64,000 nt of DNA from Tenebrio molitor (Eukaryota; Arthropoda; Insecta; Coleoptera; Tenebrionidae): NCBI RefSeq assembly GCF_963966145.1, contig NC_091054.1:1178001-1242000 (forward strand), in the 5' to 3' direction. The notes under the pieces were generated by a model. That model was given only the letters and a program-made list of their open reading frames with translations, did no database searches and was not told where the DNA came from. Shown here one piece after another: positions 46,144 to 59,500 of the stretch (the first letter of the stretch is position 1; each line of letters opens with the position of its first letter). The position numbers and the translations under genes are program-made.

Positions 46144-46510
46144 ATGAATGAATTTCCAAAACGGAGTAAAGCATCAATAAGCAAGCAGACGAAGCAGCAC
46201 ATTTTAAAGGCTTTCAACAAAATTAGGAAAGAAATTACTCCTGGAGACAATGGAAACGTAAATACGTAAATTACAAAATTGTAGAAGCAGTGGCGAATGT
46301 TTTTTCGGTAAATCCTATTCTAAAATAAAACTCTTCCTAAGTGCTGCACAGGCTTCAGTCCCAGAAGTATGTATAGAATTTTAAATGAAGGACAAGGCAA
46401 AGACAAGGCTTATGTGAAACTTTAGCATCCATGACATATCCACAAATATTGTTAATTTGGTTGAAGATTCGGATTCGGACATGGAAAACAGAGACGATGA
46501 CGAGGATGAG
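46144..46510 (+). pseudogene. Decayed transposon-like coding stretch
   Basis: The plus strand starts MNEFPKRSKASISKQTKQHI, basic and DNA-binding-like. It soon meets stops and frame changes, and ends in an acidic Asp/Glu-rich stretch before tag near 46512. The family is not recognised. Confidence 0.35.
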
Positions 46511-46736
46511 TAGCAAAATGCAAAATTATTTCATTGTTACGTTCAACTGCCTTTTCGTATTTGTGTAGTGCAACTTTGCTTTTTTCTTCAAAATAATTAA
46601 ACACATTTAGTTTCACTATACTTTAAATTGGACCAGTCTTGACAGAACAAATGACGTGACTCATAACCTAACTTTTTAAAAGCCCAAATTCGCGGTAAAA
46701 AGATGTGTTCACAAGACAAAAGGTACTAAATTTAGT

Positions 46737-47208
46737 AAAGTTCATTCACGTTGGATTTTCCCTGTCAAATTGTTGTCATGTTGCAAACCTGCTCCTCCTT
46801 TCCTAGTAATTTTCACATTATCGTGTTGGAAAGATTTGACGTCTTTAATTTTGAGTGTTAGTTTGACGTGTGAAATAAAGTCACAGATTTTTAAATAAAA
46901 TTCTATTCATGTCCTATTCCTGGGTAATTTTACCATGGCGAAAAGAAAAAAGAAGGTTTTATTAACAGCTAATTTGAAAATTGCGTTAATTAAATGTAGC
47001 CAAGAACTGAAAAATCCGTATCAAGTTGACTTGTTGACAGCGAATAACATAACCTCTACTCTACAGTCTACGCATGGCATGGTTCTGGTTACTTTATCAG
47101 GCCGTATTGGCGACATACACAGCTGAAATATTATTGAAATAAAAATTACACTGCCAAAAAATTAAATAATTTGACCTTGACGAGGAAAATCCAACGTGAA
47201 TGAACTAT
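46737..47208. mobile_element. MITE-like element with cattcacgttggattttcc ends
   Basis: agttcattcacgttggattt at the left is inverted at the right (aaatccaacgtgaatgaact). It is about 470 bp long. It encloses a 63-codon open stretch, MAKRKKKVLLTANLKIALIK and onward (46935-47126), that I cannot assign. Confidence 0.65.
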
Positions 47209-47504
47209 AACTCTAGTTCGTCATTACAAAAGTGAATTAATTATACATTAGTTAATATTGATTAAACTGATATGTGGTGCAAACGGGCATCATGCCCGTT
47301 TCATTAAATAAAATTGTTTTCCTGGGTCCTTTTTTTATGTTTCGAATTGGGAAATCTTTTAATAATAGGGGTTAAAATGTTTGCTTTTCAGTTTTAGAGC
47401 TTCGTAATTTATTTCAATGTCAGTGGGCACAGCCTACTAACTTTAATAAAATTTAAAAATGGGTTGAAATTATTAAATTATTATGTACTGTAATGTAATG
47501 ATAG

Positions 47505-47768
47505 TTTCCGACGACCACTATGAAAAATGCGTAAATTCGCACAAATAACTATTACTGAAAGTTGGCTATTGCATGCAAATAGCGAACCCGTGTGCAATGA
47601 AACTGGTTAGCCAATCAGATACCTTCTAGCCTGTGCGCAATGAAATGATTGCACACAGTTGTAGTAACCATGGCCACCAATGTATGTTTTGTCCGCAGCT
47701 CTGTCGAATAATATTTGAAGTTTGAAGGGATGCCGAATATTAGCGTTTTTTTTTTGTGGTCGTCGGAA
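47505..47768. mobile_element. MITE-like element private to unit 2
   Basis: The ends tttccgacgaccac and its inverted copy gtggtcgtcggaaa bound about 264 bp, absent at the unit 1 site near 25018. A hairpin follows directly. Confidence 0.7.
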
Positions 47769-47905
47769 AAATATCGTGTATACCACGTGTTGAAAATTCG
47801 ATTTCACACTCGTTTGCTTAAGCCACGCGCCTACGGCTTGTGGTTCAATTCTGCAAACTCGTGTGAAATCTTTCATTTTCAACTCTTGATATACAATATA
47901 CTATT
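47768..47905. repeat. Fold-back hairpin with GC-rich loop, private to unit 2
   Basis: The arms tgttgaaaattcgatttcac and gtgaaatctttcattttcaa flank aagccacgcgcctacggctt. It ends in caatatactatt, the terminal motif shared with other hairpins. Confidence 0.65.
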
Positions 47906-48257
47906 AAAAAAAAATGATCACAAACATGTGAAAAATTAAGTGGGGGAGAGATGGACCACTTTTTAGAAAATGTACTGCAAAATTATTATACAGGGCAAGT
48001 CACATAAGGCTTATTTCTTAATTTATTTTGTACGCAACCAAAAATACTAATGACGCTGACTAGTTGATACCATTTATAATGTGATTTAATTTAGTAATCA
48101 ACGTAGGTATGTAATTTGGCTAAAAATGTCACATGTCACAGTCAAGGGCATCTTTGGCATACATTTACCTCATAACACAAAAAACAGTATTCAATAACGT
48201 AACTTTTACAAATCAGTCGTACTCCAGAGGTCATTCGTGTGTGTCAAAATAACGTTG
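47906..48257. other. Short spacer before UGT pseudogene (unit 2)
   Basis: No gene is seen. From 48135 on, it is almost identical to the UGT 5' flank of unit 1; the earlier part (47945-48130) has no counterpart there. Confidence 0.4.
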
Positions 48258-49907
48258 ATGAATTCGTTTACAGTTTTCCTCATTTTCGTCAACTCTGTAC
48301 AATGTGTAAACATCCTAGGAGTCTTTATCTCCCCTTTATTTACCCGTCAAATAAATCTAACATTCACTGTGTCGAGCGCTTTCTCTGAGAGGTCATCAAA
48401 TATCTGTGATAACACCGTTTCCTTTCGACGATCCCACCTTGACAAATTTAACAGAAATCAATGTAGAATTCATACATGAAATTATGAAAGGAAGAAACAC
48501 CTATTTTTCCAAGGATTTCGGTATTTGGCAAACATCACACGATATTTTCGGATGCATCGACAGCATCGCTGAAACTATCTTGAACAGCACAAAACTGCAG
48601 GAATTGATAGACGATCCGAATCGCAAATTCGATTTGATTGTAATGGAATTATTGCACCCAGTTTTATTCGGGTTTGCTGCTAGATTCGGAGCTCCATCAA
48701 TAGGAATTTCCACTGGGCCATTGTTCAGTTATAAGTACGATGCAACAGGTCATCTTCAGCATCCAGGAGTGTACTGTGATCAACTTCTAAACATTCGTAC
48801 ACTGTCGTTAAGGGGAAAATTTGAAAGCATCGCGTTTTTCCTCTGGTGCAAGTTTTACTACCAGTGGGTCTTTTTGCCACGTACTCATGGAATGGCCACC
48901 AAATACTTTGGGAAAGTTCCTTATGTAGGAGATCTTGAAAAAAATCTCAGTCTTTACTTTACTGGTGTAAACTCGATAATCCCAAGTCAACAACCAAGGA
49001 CCTCAGCGATCGTGGAAATTGGACTAATACACATTCAACCCCCAAAACCTCTTCCAGAGGTGAATTTAACAAGATGAATCAGATTTTTTGTGAATTAAAT
49101 CTTCCAGGATTTACAGAAGATCCTGGATGAAGCGACTCAGGGTTCGTATACTTGAACTTAGGATCGAACAATATTGACCAGAAACTAAGAACCATTATTA
49201 CGGAGATGTTGGCAGAATTGCCTTATACAGTCCTCTGGAAATGGGAATCTGACCGTCTGCCTGGAAAACCTAGCAATGTGGTTATTCGAAATTGGGTTCC
49301 TCAACAAGATGTCCTTGGTAAATGATTTCAAAGTTGAGCCAATCTAGTTCAAGATATTTTTTGTAACACACTGTAACATAAAAGCGTTTGTAACACAAGG
49401 AAATATCCAGTCCGGCCAAGAGGCGATTTCTAGAGAAGTACCCTTGATTGGAATGTCATTCATCAACGACCAAGTGTTTACCGTTCAAAAAATAGTCGAT
49501 TTGGGAATTGCAAAAGGAGTTGATCCTGCCACCACCAAATCTGAGTTGAAAGGTGTTATAATTCACGTTGCAGAGACTCAAAGGTTGGTGATGACTTTTT
49601 GAACAAAGCTCTACTTAATTTATTTTCTAGGTACAGGGACAGGATTAAAGAAGTTCGCAGTATTATGTTTGACAAACCGATGAGTGGTTTAGAAACAGTC
49701 ATTTGGTGGTCCGAGTATGTTATGCGACATAAAGACATAAAACATTTTTGAAGTCCAGTCTTTGAATCCTCTTGGGATAGTTATTTTAATGATGGTATTG
49801 TAGTTATTGGTGTTCACTTGACGGTCATTGCTTATGTAAAACGGAGTCGTAAACTCAGCAAAATCTTGAAATGTCACTTCTTTCTTATAAGTACATACAT
49901 ATATTAA
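48258..49907 (+). pseudogene. UDP-glycosyltransferase pseudogene (unit 2)
   Basis: It has the same exons as 26153-27784. Compared with unit 1 it keeps the GKFESIAFFLWCKFYYQWVF exon intact and retains the FVYLNLGS segment, but with a one-base loss after QGS near 49144. The frameshift near 48397 and the TGA before SPVF near 49749 are shared, so the gene was dead before duplication. The signal peptide, sugar-donor region (VIRNWVPQQDVL) and C-terminal hydrophobic segment are all still legible. Confidence 0.88.
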
Positions 49908-50225
49908 AAAAACCTTTATTATAATTATGATTTAATGTTATTATGACATTTAAAATGCGGCAGTGAGCAACATTTTTTCTTTGTTAGGTACAAAAAATAC
50001 TTTTGTTCCATTCCTCCATTGAAAGTGAGTCTGTATTCATAGTTACCAGTGGGTACTTTCACTTTCGTTCACAGGTTTACATTCACGTATAATTGAAATT
50101 CGATTTTATGCAAACGAATTGGTATATTGAAATTAATAACAATTCATAATATGTGTATCTAACTAATTCATTTTACAATTATTAGCTCCTAGTTACACCA
50201 GTTCTTGTGATAGGAATTTTTACAA

Positions 50226-50445
50226 CTAATGTTGGATTAACGACCCCAAAATTGTCTTCTGCGTGATTAATCATCATTTTAAATAATTTATCACGACAGC
50301 CATCGAATATGCCCATCATTAGTACAAATTTCTGAAGGATTCACTCTTGGTCCGCCGCTTCCAGTAAAAACTTGCAAACATCGTTTCTTGAAAAAGTTGC
50401 AGCTTTTTTCGGCTGAGAGTTTCTACATTTTGTTTTCAAAAAGGA
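50226..50445 (-). pseudogene. Crypton tyrosine recombinase relic (unit 3)
   Basis: This is the counterpart of 4904-5122 and 28107-28320, nearly identical to unit 2, with the same deletions. Confidence 0.6.
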
Positions 50446-50510
50446 AGTAAGACGCTGAACCTGTACTATTTATTATATTAAAACAACTAATAGCTTATTA
50501 AAAAAACCTT

Positions 50511-51043
50511 TTACCTGGAGATGTCAACGTTTTGAAATACAAACAGTGTAGATAGGTACTCTTCAACATTGAATACCGCGACCACGCTGATGCTGTTCCT
50601 ACATTTTAAAAATATGCCACCGTCTGGTGGTTTCTCCCCGTTTCTGGCCAAAGTTCTCATTTTTGTGTCAGAGATAAACGGAATATCTTCTTTTCTGGTC
50701 GAATCACAAAAGTCCATTTGGGAAGACTTGCCGAGACAGTGGAGAAGCGATCTAAGTGACTCTCGTCTAGGACAACAGGATGTTGCAGCATTCTTGTGTG
50801 GAGTGGAACGTCGTTGTCCTTTGTCCATTCACCTAAAGGATGCAGAAGCAAAACAGGTTTACGATATCCTCTGTCTTTTAGTTGTCTTCGCGAATCTATA
50901 ATGGTCCGGCTCATCACCCCACAGGATCCTTCGGTGATCGGGCGAGAACAGGTGCTTTTCAACGCGGTATGAAATGAAGTTTCTAAAAGCTGTTCTTCAC
51001 GCACGAATTCTTTCAATGGAGACGCCCATCCTTCACTTATTAC
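50511..51043 (-). pseudogene. PAPS synthase relic, ATP-sulfurylase part (unit 3)
   Basis: It has the same two blocks as in unit 2 (GYRKPVLLLHPLGEWTKD, then in another frame MDFCDSTRKEDIPFISDTKM and LARNGEKPPDGG). The internal deletion and frame change are identical in position. Small substitutions such as DNDVPL for DDDVPL show neutral drift. Confidence 0.87.
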
Positions 51044-52969
51044 CTGTAAAAATTATATTATTTAGAGGATATGATTTAAAATAAATAGAACAATTTTTCC
51101 ATTGACGTGCTGTTAGTAAGTACGATTTTGTTTAATGAAAGTGATCGTGGTTTTTGTGTCCCGGCGCCCCTGAAAATCTTTTTGTCCCTTTTTATTCTAC
51201 GAAAGTGAAAGTAGTGTATAATGTTTTGACTTGACGAGTACGTATTTATTCTTGTGACCACCAAACAGTTTTCAGTGGCTTATTTTTCGCTTTTTAAGAT
51301 TTAACGTTTTAACTAATTTTTAAATTACCATTTGGGAGTTGTAAACATGGGATTTGATTATTTACTAAATCTCGTGACTAACTATGTATAGCTGTAGCAC
51401 CGTTTCTCGTTGTCGAGCTCCAACAGCCGCTGATTATCGCTTTCGATCTGTTCCCTGAGGAGGGCGTCTTCCTGGCTCGACATTTCCGTGCAGGACAACC
51501 CACCTCGTCCAGCTCCAGGTTCAGCCACCTCCGCCATATCTCCCACGATGAAGGAAGCCTAGATGTGCTCCTGCGACAGCAAGTGTTATCAGTTTGATGA
51601 AATTACACCCCCACATACTTATCTAGAATTAGTTGAATTCATTTGGTTTATTGAATTCCTCGTCCTCTGCTTGCAAGACAGATCAACAGGCCGCACGTTG
51701 GAAGAAGTTACTTAAATAATTAAACGACTGTACACACCTCACTTAAATTTTATTTAACAAGAAAACATGTTTGGTGGTATTTGATCCCAACGAATAGACA
51801 AATAAATTTGATAAATTATTTTTTGCGAATTTTTTTTGAAGATTATAACTAAATGAATTAAATTGTGATTTACAAAAAAATGTGTAAATCGCCAAGCAAA
51901 TTTAAATTAAATTTTGAGATGCGAGCCATTTGATCCTATAAGGAGTTATCTCCCTTTTTAAAGTTATCCTTCGGCAATCCTCGTGATTTCTCTCGATCAA
52001 GTCTCGAAGAAAAGGACTTATGTGAGAATTCAGGGAACAAATAATGAAAAAAATCTTTTACAACTATTTTGAAAAAGATCACCTCGGCGAGAAAGTGAAT
52101 TTAAAACAAATTAAATGAAAGATTTTGAGGAAATTAAATCTTCAATTTAAAGAAAGTAGAAGGATTAGAGAAATAATTTACTTACCTTGTAATTTTACAA
52201 CACGTGCAAACGAAAATGACTGCTGTCGCTACTGAACACACCTCCAGCTACTTTTGATCATTCTCACCCCACTTTCTGACCCCCTTCTTGAGCAAAATGG
52301 TCCATCAATTCTGTCAGGTTCCACATTCGTTATTTTAACCAATCACGGTAGCTTTTTCTATAGGAATTTCTGGAACTTTCTATGTTACGGCTTTTTTGAG
52401 CACAAATTGAAATTTGGAAATTTGAATTTTGTCAGGATCAGACCGAATTTACATTTGTTGTTAGATTACAAATCCGAAATTGACTCTAAGTTTCTAACTC
52501 TGTGGAATGAAATCGAACAAATGAAATTATTTTTAAAAACCTTAAATGGGCTTGAAACGCGTTTCGACAAGAATTTGAGAGTTTGACCTCCGCGTGCAAT
52601 TCTCTGGATTCCTAAGCATTGTTCTCCTTTTGTTTGAACGTCCCAAATGAAAATTCGAGTCGGAGATCTTTGAGAGGATAATAAATGAGAAACATGTTTG
52701 GGTGGAGCAAATTGTTTTATTGTTAATTTAAAACAAGTATGGGACGACAGAGTGTCCTGCTCGGTTCCCCGACTCTTAACTACAAGAATTCAACTTAAAA
52801 CTACCTATGGAGCCACATGGCCTTCCTCCGCTTGACGGTCGAAGGCACCATTCTTCGGCGTCAACCACTTAGCACAAGTATAGGACGATGCAGCGTTCCG
52901 CTCAGTTTACTGACACTTAATCGCAACAAAAGTAAATAAAATAATAAGTAACAAACAAAACTTACAGCT
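51044..52969. other. Spacer without gene (unit 3)
   Basis: Nearly identical to 28925-30848: the GC-richer island at 51390-51580, the block absent from unit 1, an unrecognised open stretch at 52254-52586 and the 55-bp direct repeats near 52730 and 52872. No gene is recognised. Confidence 0.4.
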
Positions 52970-53500
52970 AACCTAACCTTGTATTTACAAGCTACGCGGA
53001 AATATCGGGCGGAGCGGTCGAAATGGCATTTCATAACGCGATTCCACAGGTCCACCAGATACACCCATGTGAAGTACTCGTTGGGGTTTTACTCGCGGTC
53101 CTGCTGGTCGAGAAGTTGGAGTGGAAGCGTTTCTTGAGCTCGTGGTTCCTGGGCGTTGGTCCGAGTCTGTCCCTGATTCGCTCTGACGGCAACAGTCTTT
53201 CGAGGTTGTTGGTGTCGGGGGGCTCGGCTGGTTTCCTCGGTTCAGCTTGGACTTCACATCCTTGGCGGATTGGAGTCAGACGAGGAATTTATTGTTGTAT
53301 CTTTCTTCCAAGTAAGGAATGTAATTCCGGATACCCCAAACCAGATAGGGGCATATCTGTTGTTGAGGCACCTCTCATCTCTGGCGCTGAAACCAGCATT
53401 TGCGACGACATGTCTCGCTTGGTCCACCTCCAGGTATACCATGGCTGCTATGTCCATGCTGCTGGCGTCGGTTTACAACACGTAGAGGTGAAGCCAAATT
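52970..53500 (-). other. GC-rich coding-like segment downstream of NACHT-ankyrin gene (unit 3)
   Basis: This is the counterpart of 7151-7677 and 30849-31380. Similar minus-strand frames are open (53457-53254 and 53257-52985). The function is unassigned. Confidence 0.4.
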
Positions 53501-53516
53501 CCATTTCTTCTAGTTA

Positions 53517-53588
53517 CTTAACAGACGCTCCATTCTCGATTAGTAATGTGAATGTTTTCAAATCCCCTCCTATAGATGCTAAATGTCA
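53517..53588 (-). other. In-frame ankyrin coding beyond TGA-C stop (unit 3)
   Basis: TGA at 53588-53586 is followed by C and 23 open codons to TAA at 53516, as in unit 2. Confidence 0.55.
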
Positions 53589-56500
53589 CGGAGTTTCATT
53601 ATCAGTTTTAAGGGCGTCAAGAAATGCTCCTTTCTCGATTAGTAAAGCGACTGTTTCCAAATCCCCACGTTCAGATGCCCAATGTAACGGAGTTTGATTA
53701 TCAGTTGTAACGGCGTTAACAGATGCTCCTTTCTCGATTAGTAATTCGACTGTTTCCAAATACCCACGTTGATATGCCAAATGTAACGGAGTTTGATTAT
53801 CAGTTGTAACGGCGTTAACAGATGCTCCTTTCTCGATTAGTAAAGCGACTGTTTCCAAAAACCCCCATTTAGATGCCCAATGTAACGGAGTTTGATTATC
53901 AGTTGTAACGGCGTTAACAGATGCTCCTTTCTCGATTAGTAAAGCGACTGTTTTGCAATTCCCACGTTCAGATGCTCTATGTAACGGAGTGTGATTATCA
54001 GTTGTAACGGCGTTAACAGATGCTCCTTTCTCGATTAGTAAAGCGACTGTTTCCAAATCCCCACGTTCAGATGCCCAATGTAACGGAGTTTGATTATCAG
54101 TTGTAACGGCGTTAACAGATGCTCCTTTCTCGATTAGTAAAGCGACTGTTTCCAAATTCCCACCTTCAGATGCCCAATGTAACGGAGTTTGATTATCAGT
54201 TGTAACGGCGTTAACAGATGCTCCTTTCTCGATTAGTAATTCGACTGTTTCCAAATACCCACGTTGATATGCCAAATGTAACGGAGTTTGATTATCAGTT
54301 GTAACGGCGTTAACAGATGCTCCTTTCTCGATTAGTAAAGTGACTGTTTCCAAATACCCCCATTTAGATGCCCAATGTAACGGAGTTTGATTATCAGTTG
54401 TAACGGCGTTAACAGATGCTCCTTTCTCGATTAGTAAAGCGACTGTTTTGCAATTCCCACGTTCAGATGCTCTATGTAACGGAGTGTGATTATCAGTTGT
54501 AACGGCGTTAACAGATGCTCCTTTCTCGATTAGTAAAGCGACTGTTTCCAAATCCCCACGTTCAGATGCCCAATGTAACGGAGTTTGATTATCAGTTGTA
54601 ACGGCGTTAACAGATGCTCCTTTCTCGATTAGTAAAGCGACTGTTTCCAAATTCCCACCTTCAGATGCCCAATGTAACGGAGTTTGATTATCAGTTGTAA
54701 CGGCGTTAACAGATGCTCCTTTCTCGATTAGTAATTCGACTGTTTCCAAATACCCACGTTTAGATGCCAAATGTAACGGAGTTTGATTATCAGTTGTAAC
54801 GGCGTTAACAGATGCTCCTTTCTCGATTAGTAAAGCGACTGTTTCCAAATACCCCCATTTAGATGCCCAATGTAACGGAGTTTGATTATCAGTTGTAACG
54901 GTGTTAACAGATGCTCCTTTCTCCATTAGTAAAGCGACTGTTTCCAAATTCCCACCTTCAGATGCCCAATGTAACGGAGTTTGATTATCAGTTGTAACGG
55001 CGTTAACAGATGCTCCTTTCTCGATTAGTAATTCGACTGTTTCCAAATACCCACGTTTAGATGCCAAATGTAACGGAGTTTGATTATCAGTTGTAACGGC
55101 GTTAACAGATGCTCCTTTCTCGATTAGTAAAGCGACTGTTTCCAAATACTCCCATTTAGATGCCCAATGTAACGGAGTTTGATTATCAGTTGTAACGGCG
55201 TTAACAGATGCTCCTTTCTCGATTAGTAAAGCGACTGTTTCCAAATTCCCACCTTCAGATGCCCAATGTAACGGAGTTTGATTATCAGTTGTAACGGCGT
55301 TAACAGATGCTCCTTTCTCGATTAGTAATTCGACTGTTTCCAAATACCCACGTTTAGATGCCAAATGTAACGGAGTTTGATTATCAGTTGTAACGGCGTT
55401 AACAGATGCTCCTTTCTCGATTAGTAAAGCGACTGTTTCCAAATCCCCACGTTCAGATGCCCAATGTAATGGAGTTTCATTATTAGTTGTAACGGCGTTA
55501 ACAGATGCTCCTTTCTCGATTAATATTTGGATCGCATATGTTTTACTGTGCATTGCAGCAAAATGTAGAACAGTTTCTTTTTGTGCATTTCTACACTCCA
55601 CATTAAAGTCGTATTTATCACCAAGAGTATCGATTACAAAGCGAAATGTTTCGTCTTCTTGGAAGTGACAGTATTGTATTATATTTCGAATGATAATTGA
55701 AGCATTTTCTTTAATATAATTTATGCTTTTTTCGCTGTATTCGAATATTGAAGACAACAAATTTTTACATCCATGCCCCAAGCAAAAATCCACAAAGTTG
55801 TCATTATTGATATATTTTTTGGTATACTTTTGTAATTCCTCTTTTGCATATCCGCAGGTTTTTGTGATAATTTCTACAGAAACAAAACTTCTGTTTTCGA
55901 AAGCATATTGCAAGGCATTCAATTGGAACAATTTGTCGCAATCGGCGTAGTTAAATTTCACCATCTTTTTTAAAATAGCAATATTTTTCAAATATTCTCT
56001 AGGTTTCATATAGACATCAGGTAAAAAAATCTTCCGATTGAAAAATTTTGGTTCAACGTACGTCGCCAGATGGAGCGGATTGCGGCCAGCTTTGTCATAA
56101 ACGTTCTCGTTCTCAATGTGATTTGCAATTTGATCCACATTTCGATAGATCACGGCCAAATGGAGAGGATTATCTTGGGCAAGTATTACATTTAAAATCA
56201 TCATGAGGTTCTCGTGCCTGTTGGAAAACAGTTCTTCTCGGATGAGACGAGCTTTGTCGAAGTTGCTTGAGAAAAATCGGGCAGCGAAATATTCCCCGTA
56301 GGTAAAATGTTGGAATACTGCTTTTCCTTCGTCATTCACCTTCGTTACAATTCCGAAAGGGTCCTTGTTCGTTTTAATTTCATTTAAAAAACGATGAGCT
56401 CGTCTCAGGTTCACGTTTAGTTTTTGAGAAACTTCTTCACTGAACATAGAATGCACAGCTAAGTGTTCGTATTTTTCTAAGATATCTTCCACATCTCCCC

Positions 56501-59500
56501 AGAATAAATGTGGATTTTTCGACTCTTCTTTGTCTCGATTATGTTTGATTCTTCCACGGAAGAACCAATCATACATTTTTGTGAAAACAAATGTACTTGT
56601 ATCTTCGGTCGTCTTTTGAAGTAGTTCTTTGTTGCCGAGGAAGTTTTGCGTTATAATGTAAAGCTGAAGGACTTTACCCGAAATTTGACGATTGTTGTCG
56701 ATGTCAGAGTTGTTATAAATTTTACTAATAAGGTTTTCTACTTGTTCGTGGTTACATTCTTTCTTCAAGCGATTCCTTATGTAGGATTTCTGTTGCTCTT
56801 CCTCAATTTCCTCTATGTCCATCGCAATTTTGTTGAAACGATCTTCTAATTTCGTTTTTAAATTTTTTCGAGAAGAAATCCAGATGTGAAATCCCTTACC
56901 CGACAATTCGTTGACGGAATCCAAAACGTTGTCAACGCAACTGTTTTCCATTTCGTCGAGACCGTCAAAAAAGAAATACACTTTTTTCTTTGACCGAAAA
57001 ACGTCTCTAATGTGCTTCGAAAAATTATTTTGGTTTCCTTCGATCAAACGGTTTAGAACTTCATCAACGTCGTGTTTTGTCTTAAAGAATTCATTATGTG
57101 TTTTGAGGTCGACATCGATTGTCCAAAACCTGGAATCGCATTCGTTTCTTAATTTCTTCAACAACGTCGTCTTGCCCATACCGGGATCGGCGCATAAAAT
57201 ATTCACTGGTCCGGTTAGACGATGAATTTGATTTTCCTTTATAGATATGATTAGAAAATCGTAGTATTTGGAAATTCTTAAATACACTACAGATTTATTG
57301 TCACTTTTTTCTGAAACATCTTGGAGTAATTGCTCCAAACATTCTTCATTCGTAGATATAATTGTTGGTTTATTTGAAATTTGTGTAGACTTCAAATAAT
57401 CGTGAACATCGACGATATTTATGTTGCGCTTACGAATTTCATTTTGTACATTTATCACTTTTCTGTCGAATTTGACAACGGCTAAGTGGTTCTCAAGAAA
57501 TGTACGATCAAAAAATGCATCGATTTTTTTAACTTTGAAACAAACTTCTCTGTTTATATAAAATGATGGAAGACGACTCTCTGTTGCTTGTCCGATTAAA
57601 AATTTTCCCTTTAACATTTGAAGTACTTCTTTTGCTCCGACGTGTTCACAAATTTCTTTACAGGAATCGATCAGTACTTCTAGTGTCGTCTCTTTCCTGC
57701 CCTGCAGAGATAAGCGACATGTCCGAGTCACCTCGGTGTATAATTGATCGTTACTCCGTAAGTCGTTCACATTTGCGAAAATTCGAAATCTTGACAATCT
57801 AACCGACTGAATTCCTTGTCCCACCACGATAAATTTTATTTTGCTTCCTAGTTGATGTAGTTCCATTATTTTGTAAATCAACTCTTCCGAAGTTTCATTG
57901 AATTTGACGATGATTGGTTTTTCGAAAAGATACTGCAATACTTTCTGTTTGACTTCATTTTCTAATTTTGTTACGGCTTTATCAATTATTTTGATTTCTC
58001 TCGCTAGACGCATTATGCTTTCATCAGCTGATGCCTCGGGTCCAATTTTGTATTTGTCTTTATAGCTTTTCAACTTTCCCTTAATTCCCTCATCCAGATT
58101 AAGCTCATCTGTTAAATTTTCCTTAAAGTGTTCAAAAGAATCATTTACCAAAGTCAGGTCGAATTCTTTAATTACTTTTTCAAACAATTTCAATTTCTCA
58201 TTTTGACCAACGGGGAAATAATGATCTGTTGTTATAAATGTTGACAGAAAAATGTCGATAAGATGAACATTCACTGTCACTTTGTCAATTTTTTTATTTG
58301 TATAATATCCTTGATGCCAGTTTCTAAATAATTCCAGATATTTCGGAACTACGTCCATGGTATCGTTTTGCAAAATCTTCACTATGTTTTTTTTAAGATC
58401 TTCAAAACTTTTCTGACAAACGAAAAGTCTAAATCGTGAAAAAAAATTATCGTAGTCTGATTTCGTTATTTTTCCATCTTCAGGAGTTTTATCGTTGACT
58501 TCGAATCTGTACACGTTTCCTCCACCGGAACTCGTATTAAAAAACATATTTCCATCACAACAGTCGTCTTGGATCATGGTGAAATTAGTCACGTCTTTTG
58601 TCCGTTTAGGATCGAATTTGGCGTTCGTGTAGAGAATAAACTGACGTCGTTTGTCCACGTCGCTCAAACCTTTAAATGCTTCGCAATATTTCTTCAAACT
58701 AAAATGGTCCTTCTCTGTTTCGAAAGTTGTAGGTGACAAAATTGTGTTTTTGTTGTCCTTATGCTTCAATTGTATCGCAAAATAAACAGTTGTCTCTTTC
58801 GTTGTAACGTCAATAACGACGTCATCCAAGTTTCCCATATTTTTGACGTTACTTTGAATCAGGAAATCTTCAACATTATCTTCTTTGTTGAGTTTCAATG
58901 CGAAGTATGCCGGAATCAGTACTTCGTACTCGATTCCGAAACCAGGTGTGTTCTACAAGGGAGAATTTTTTTACTTCCGATAATTAAATCTTCTCGATAT
59001 TTAAAACAACATTAAATTCAAGATTTAAAAATTAATTTTCATAATAGTAATTAATTCCAAAGTGTCGATCGAAGTAGAAAAGTCCCATTCGTGAGTTTCA
59101 TGACATTTTCCGTTAAAATCTAAATTTAATTGAATTCATGCAAAAATATTGTGAATGTATTGAAAATTTACAAGATTTAAGCACATACTCGTACATGTAA
59201 TATATAATTGTACGCCCAACTACATAAACTTAGCAATATCAATATAATTTACTAGATTCCATTAACATATGTATTTGAAATTCAACTTTATGACAGACGC
59301 AGTACTTGTTTGATGATCCCTAAATAAGTTTTGATAAAAAAATTAATTTATGATTCATTTGAATCCAAGTTATCAATAAATGTCATTGTTAGATTTATGT
59401 AGAAATTAAATTCGAGGCGAACAACATCCACTGACAATCGCTAATATTAATATGAATATTTTAAATTTTAATTAATTTAAAAAATACATATCATGAAACT

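Larger units (their letters stand above)
44169..47297. mobile_element. 3.1-kb composite insertion with TIRs, Harbinger-like fragment inside
   Basis: It is absent from unit 1, where aggttctg runs directly into gtttcattaa. The ends tgcccagttgcaccacact and, inverted, tgcccgtttgcaccacatat are imperfect TIRs. Inside, in order, are a hairpin (44598), a SANT/Myb-like coding fragment (45001-45288), a MITE (45297), a 131-bp direct repeat pair (45642 and 45801), a SINE-like piece (45955-46135), a decayed coding stretch (46144-46510) and another MITE (46737). No transposase core is found. A PIF/Harbinger origin is inferred from the SANT-type protein. Confidence 0.65.
27777..49899 (+). repeat. Tandem segmental duplication, unit 2 (about 22.1 kb)
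   Basis: It has the same gene order as unit 1. Over most of its length it is closer to unit 3. Between about 33310 and 38640 it is almost identical to unit 1. Private changes include the 42390 MITE, a 1.1-kb deletion of the Crypton, the 3.1-kb insertion at 44169 and the MITE/hairpin pair at 47505-47905. Confidence 0.9.
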
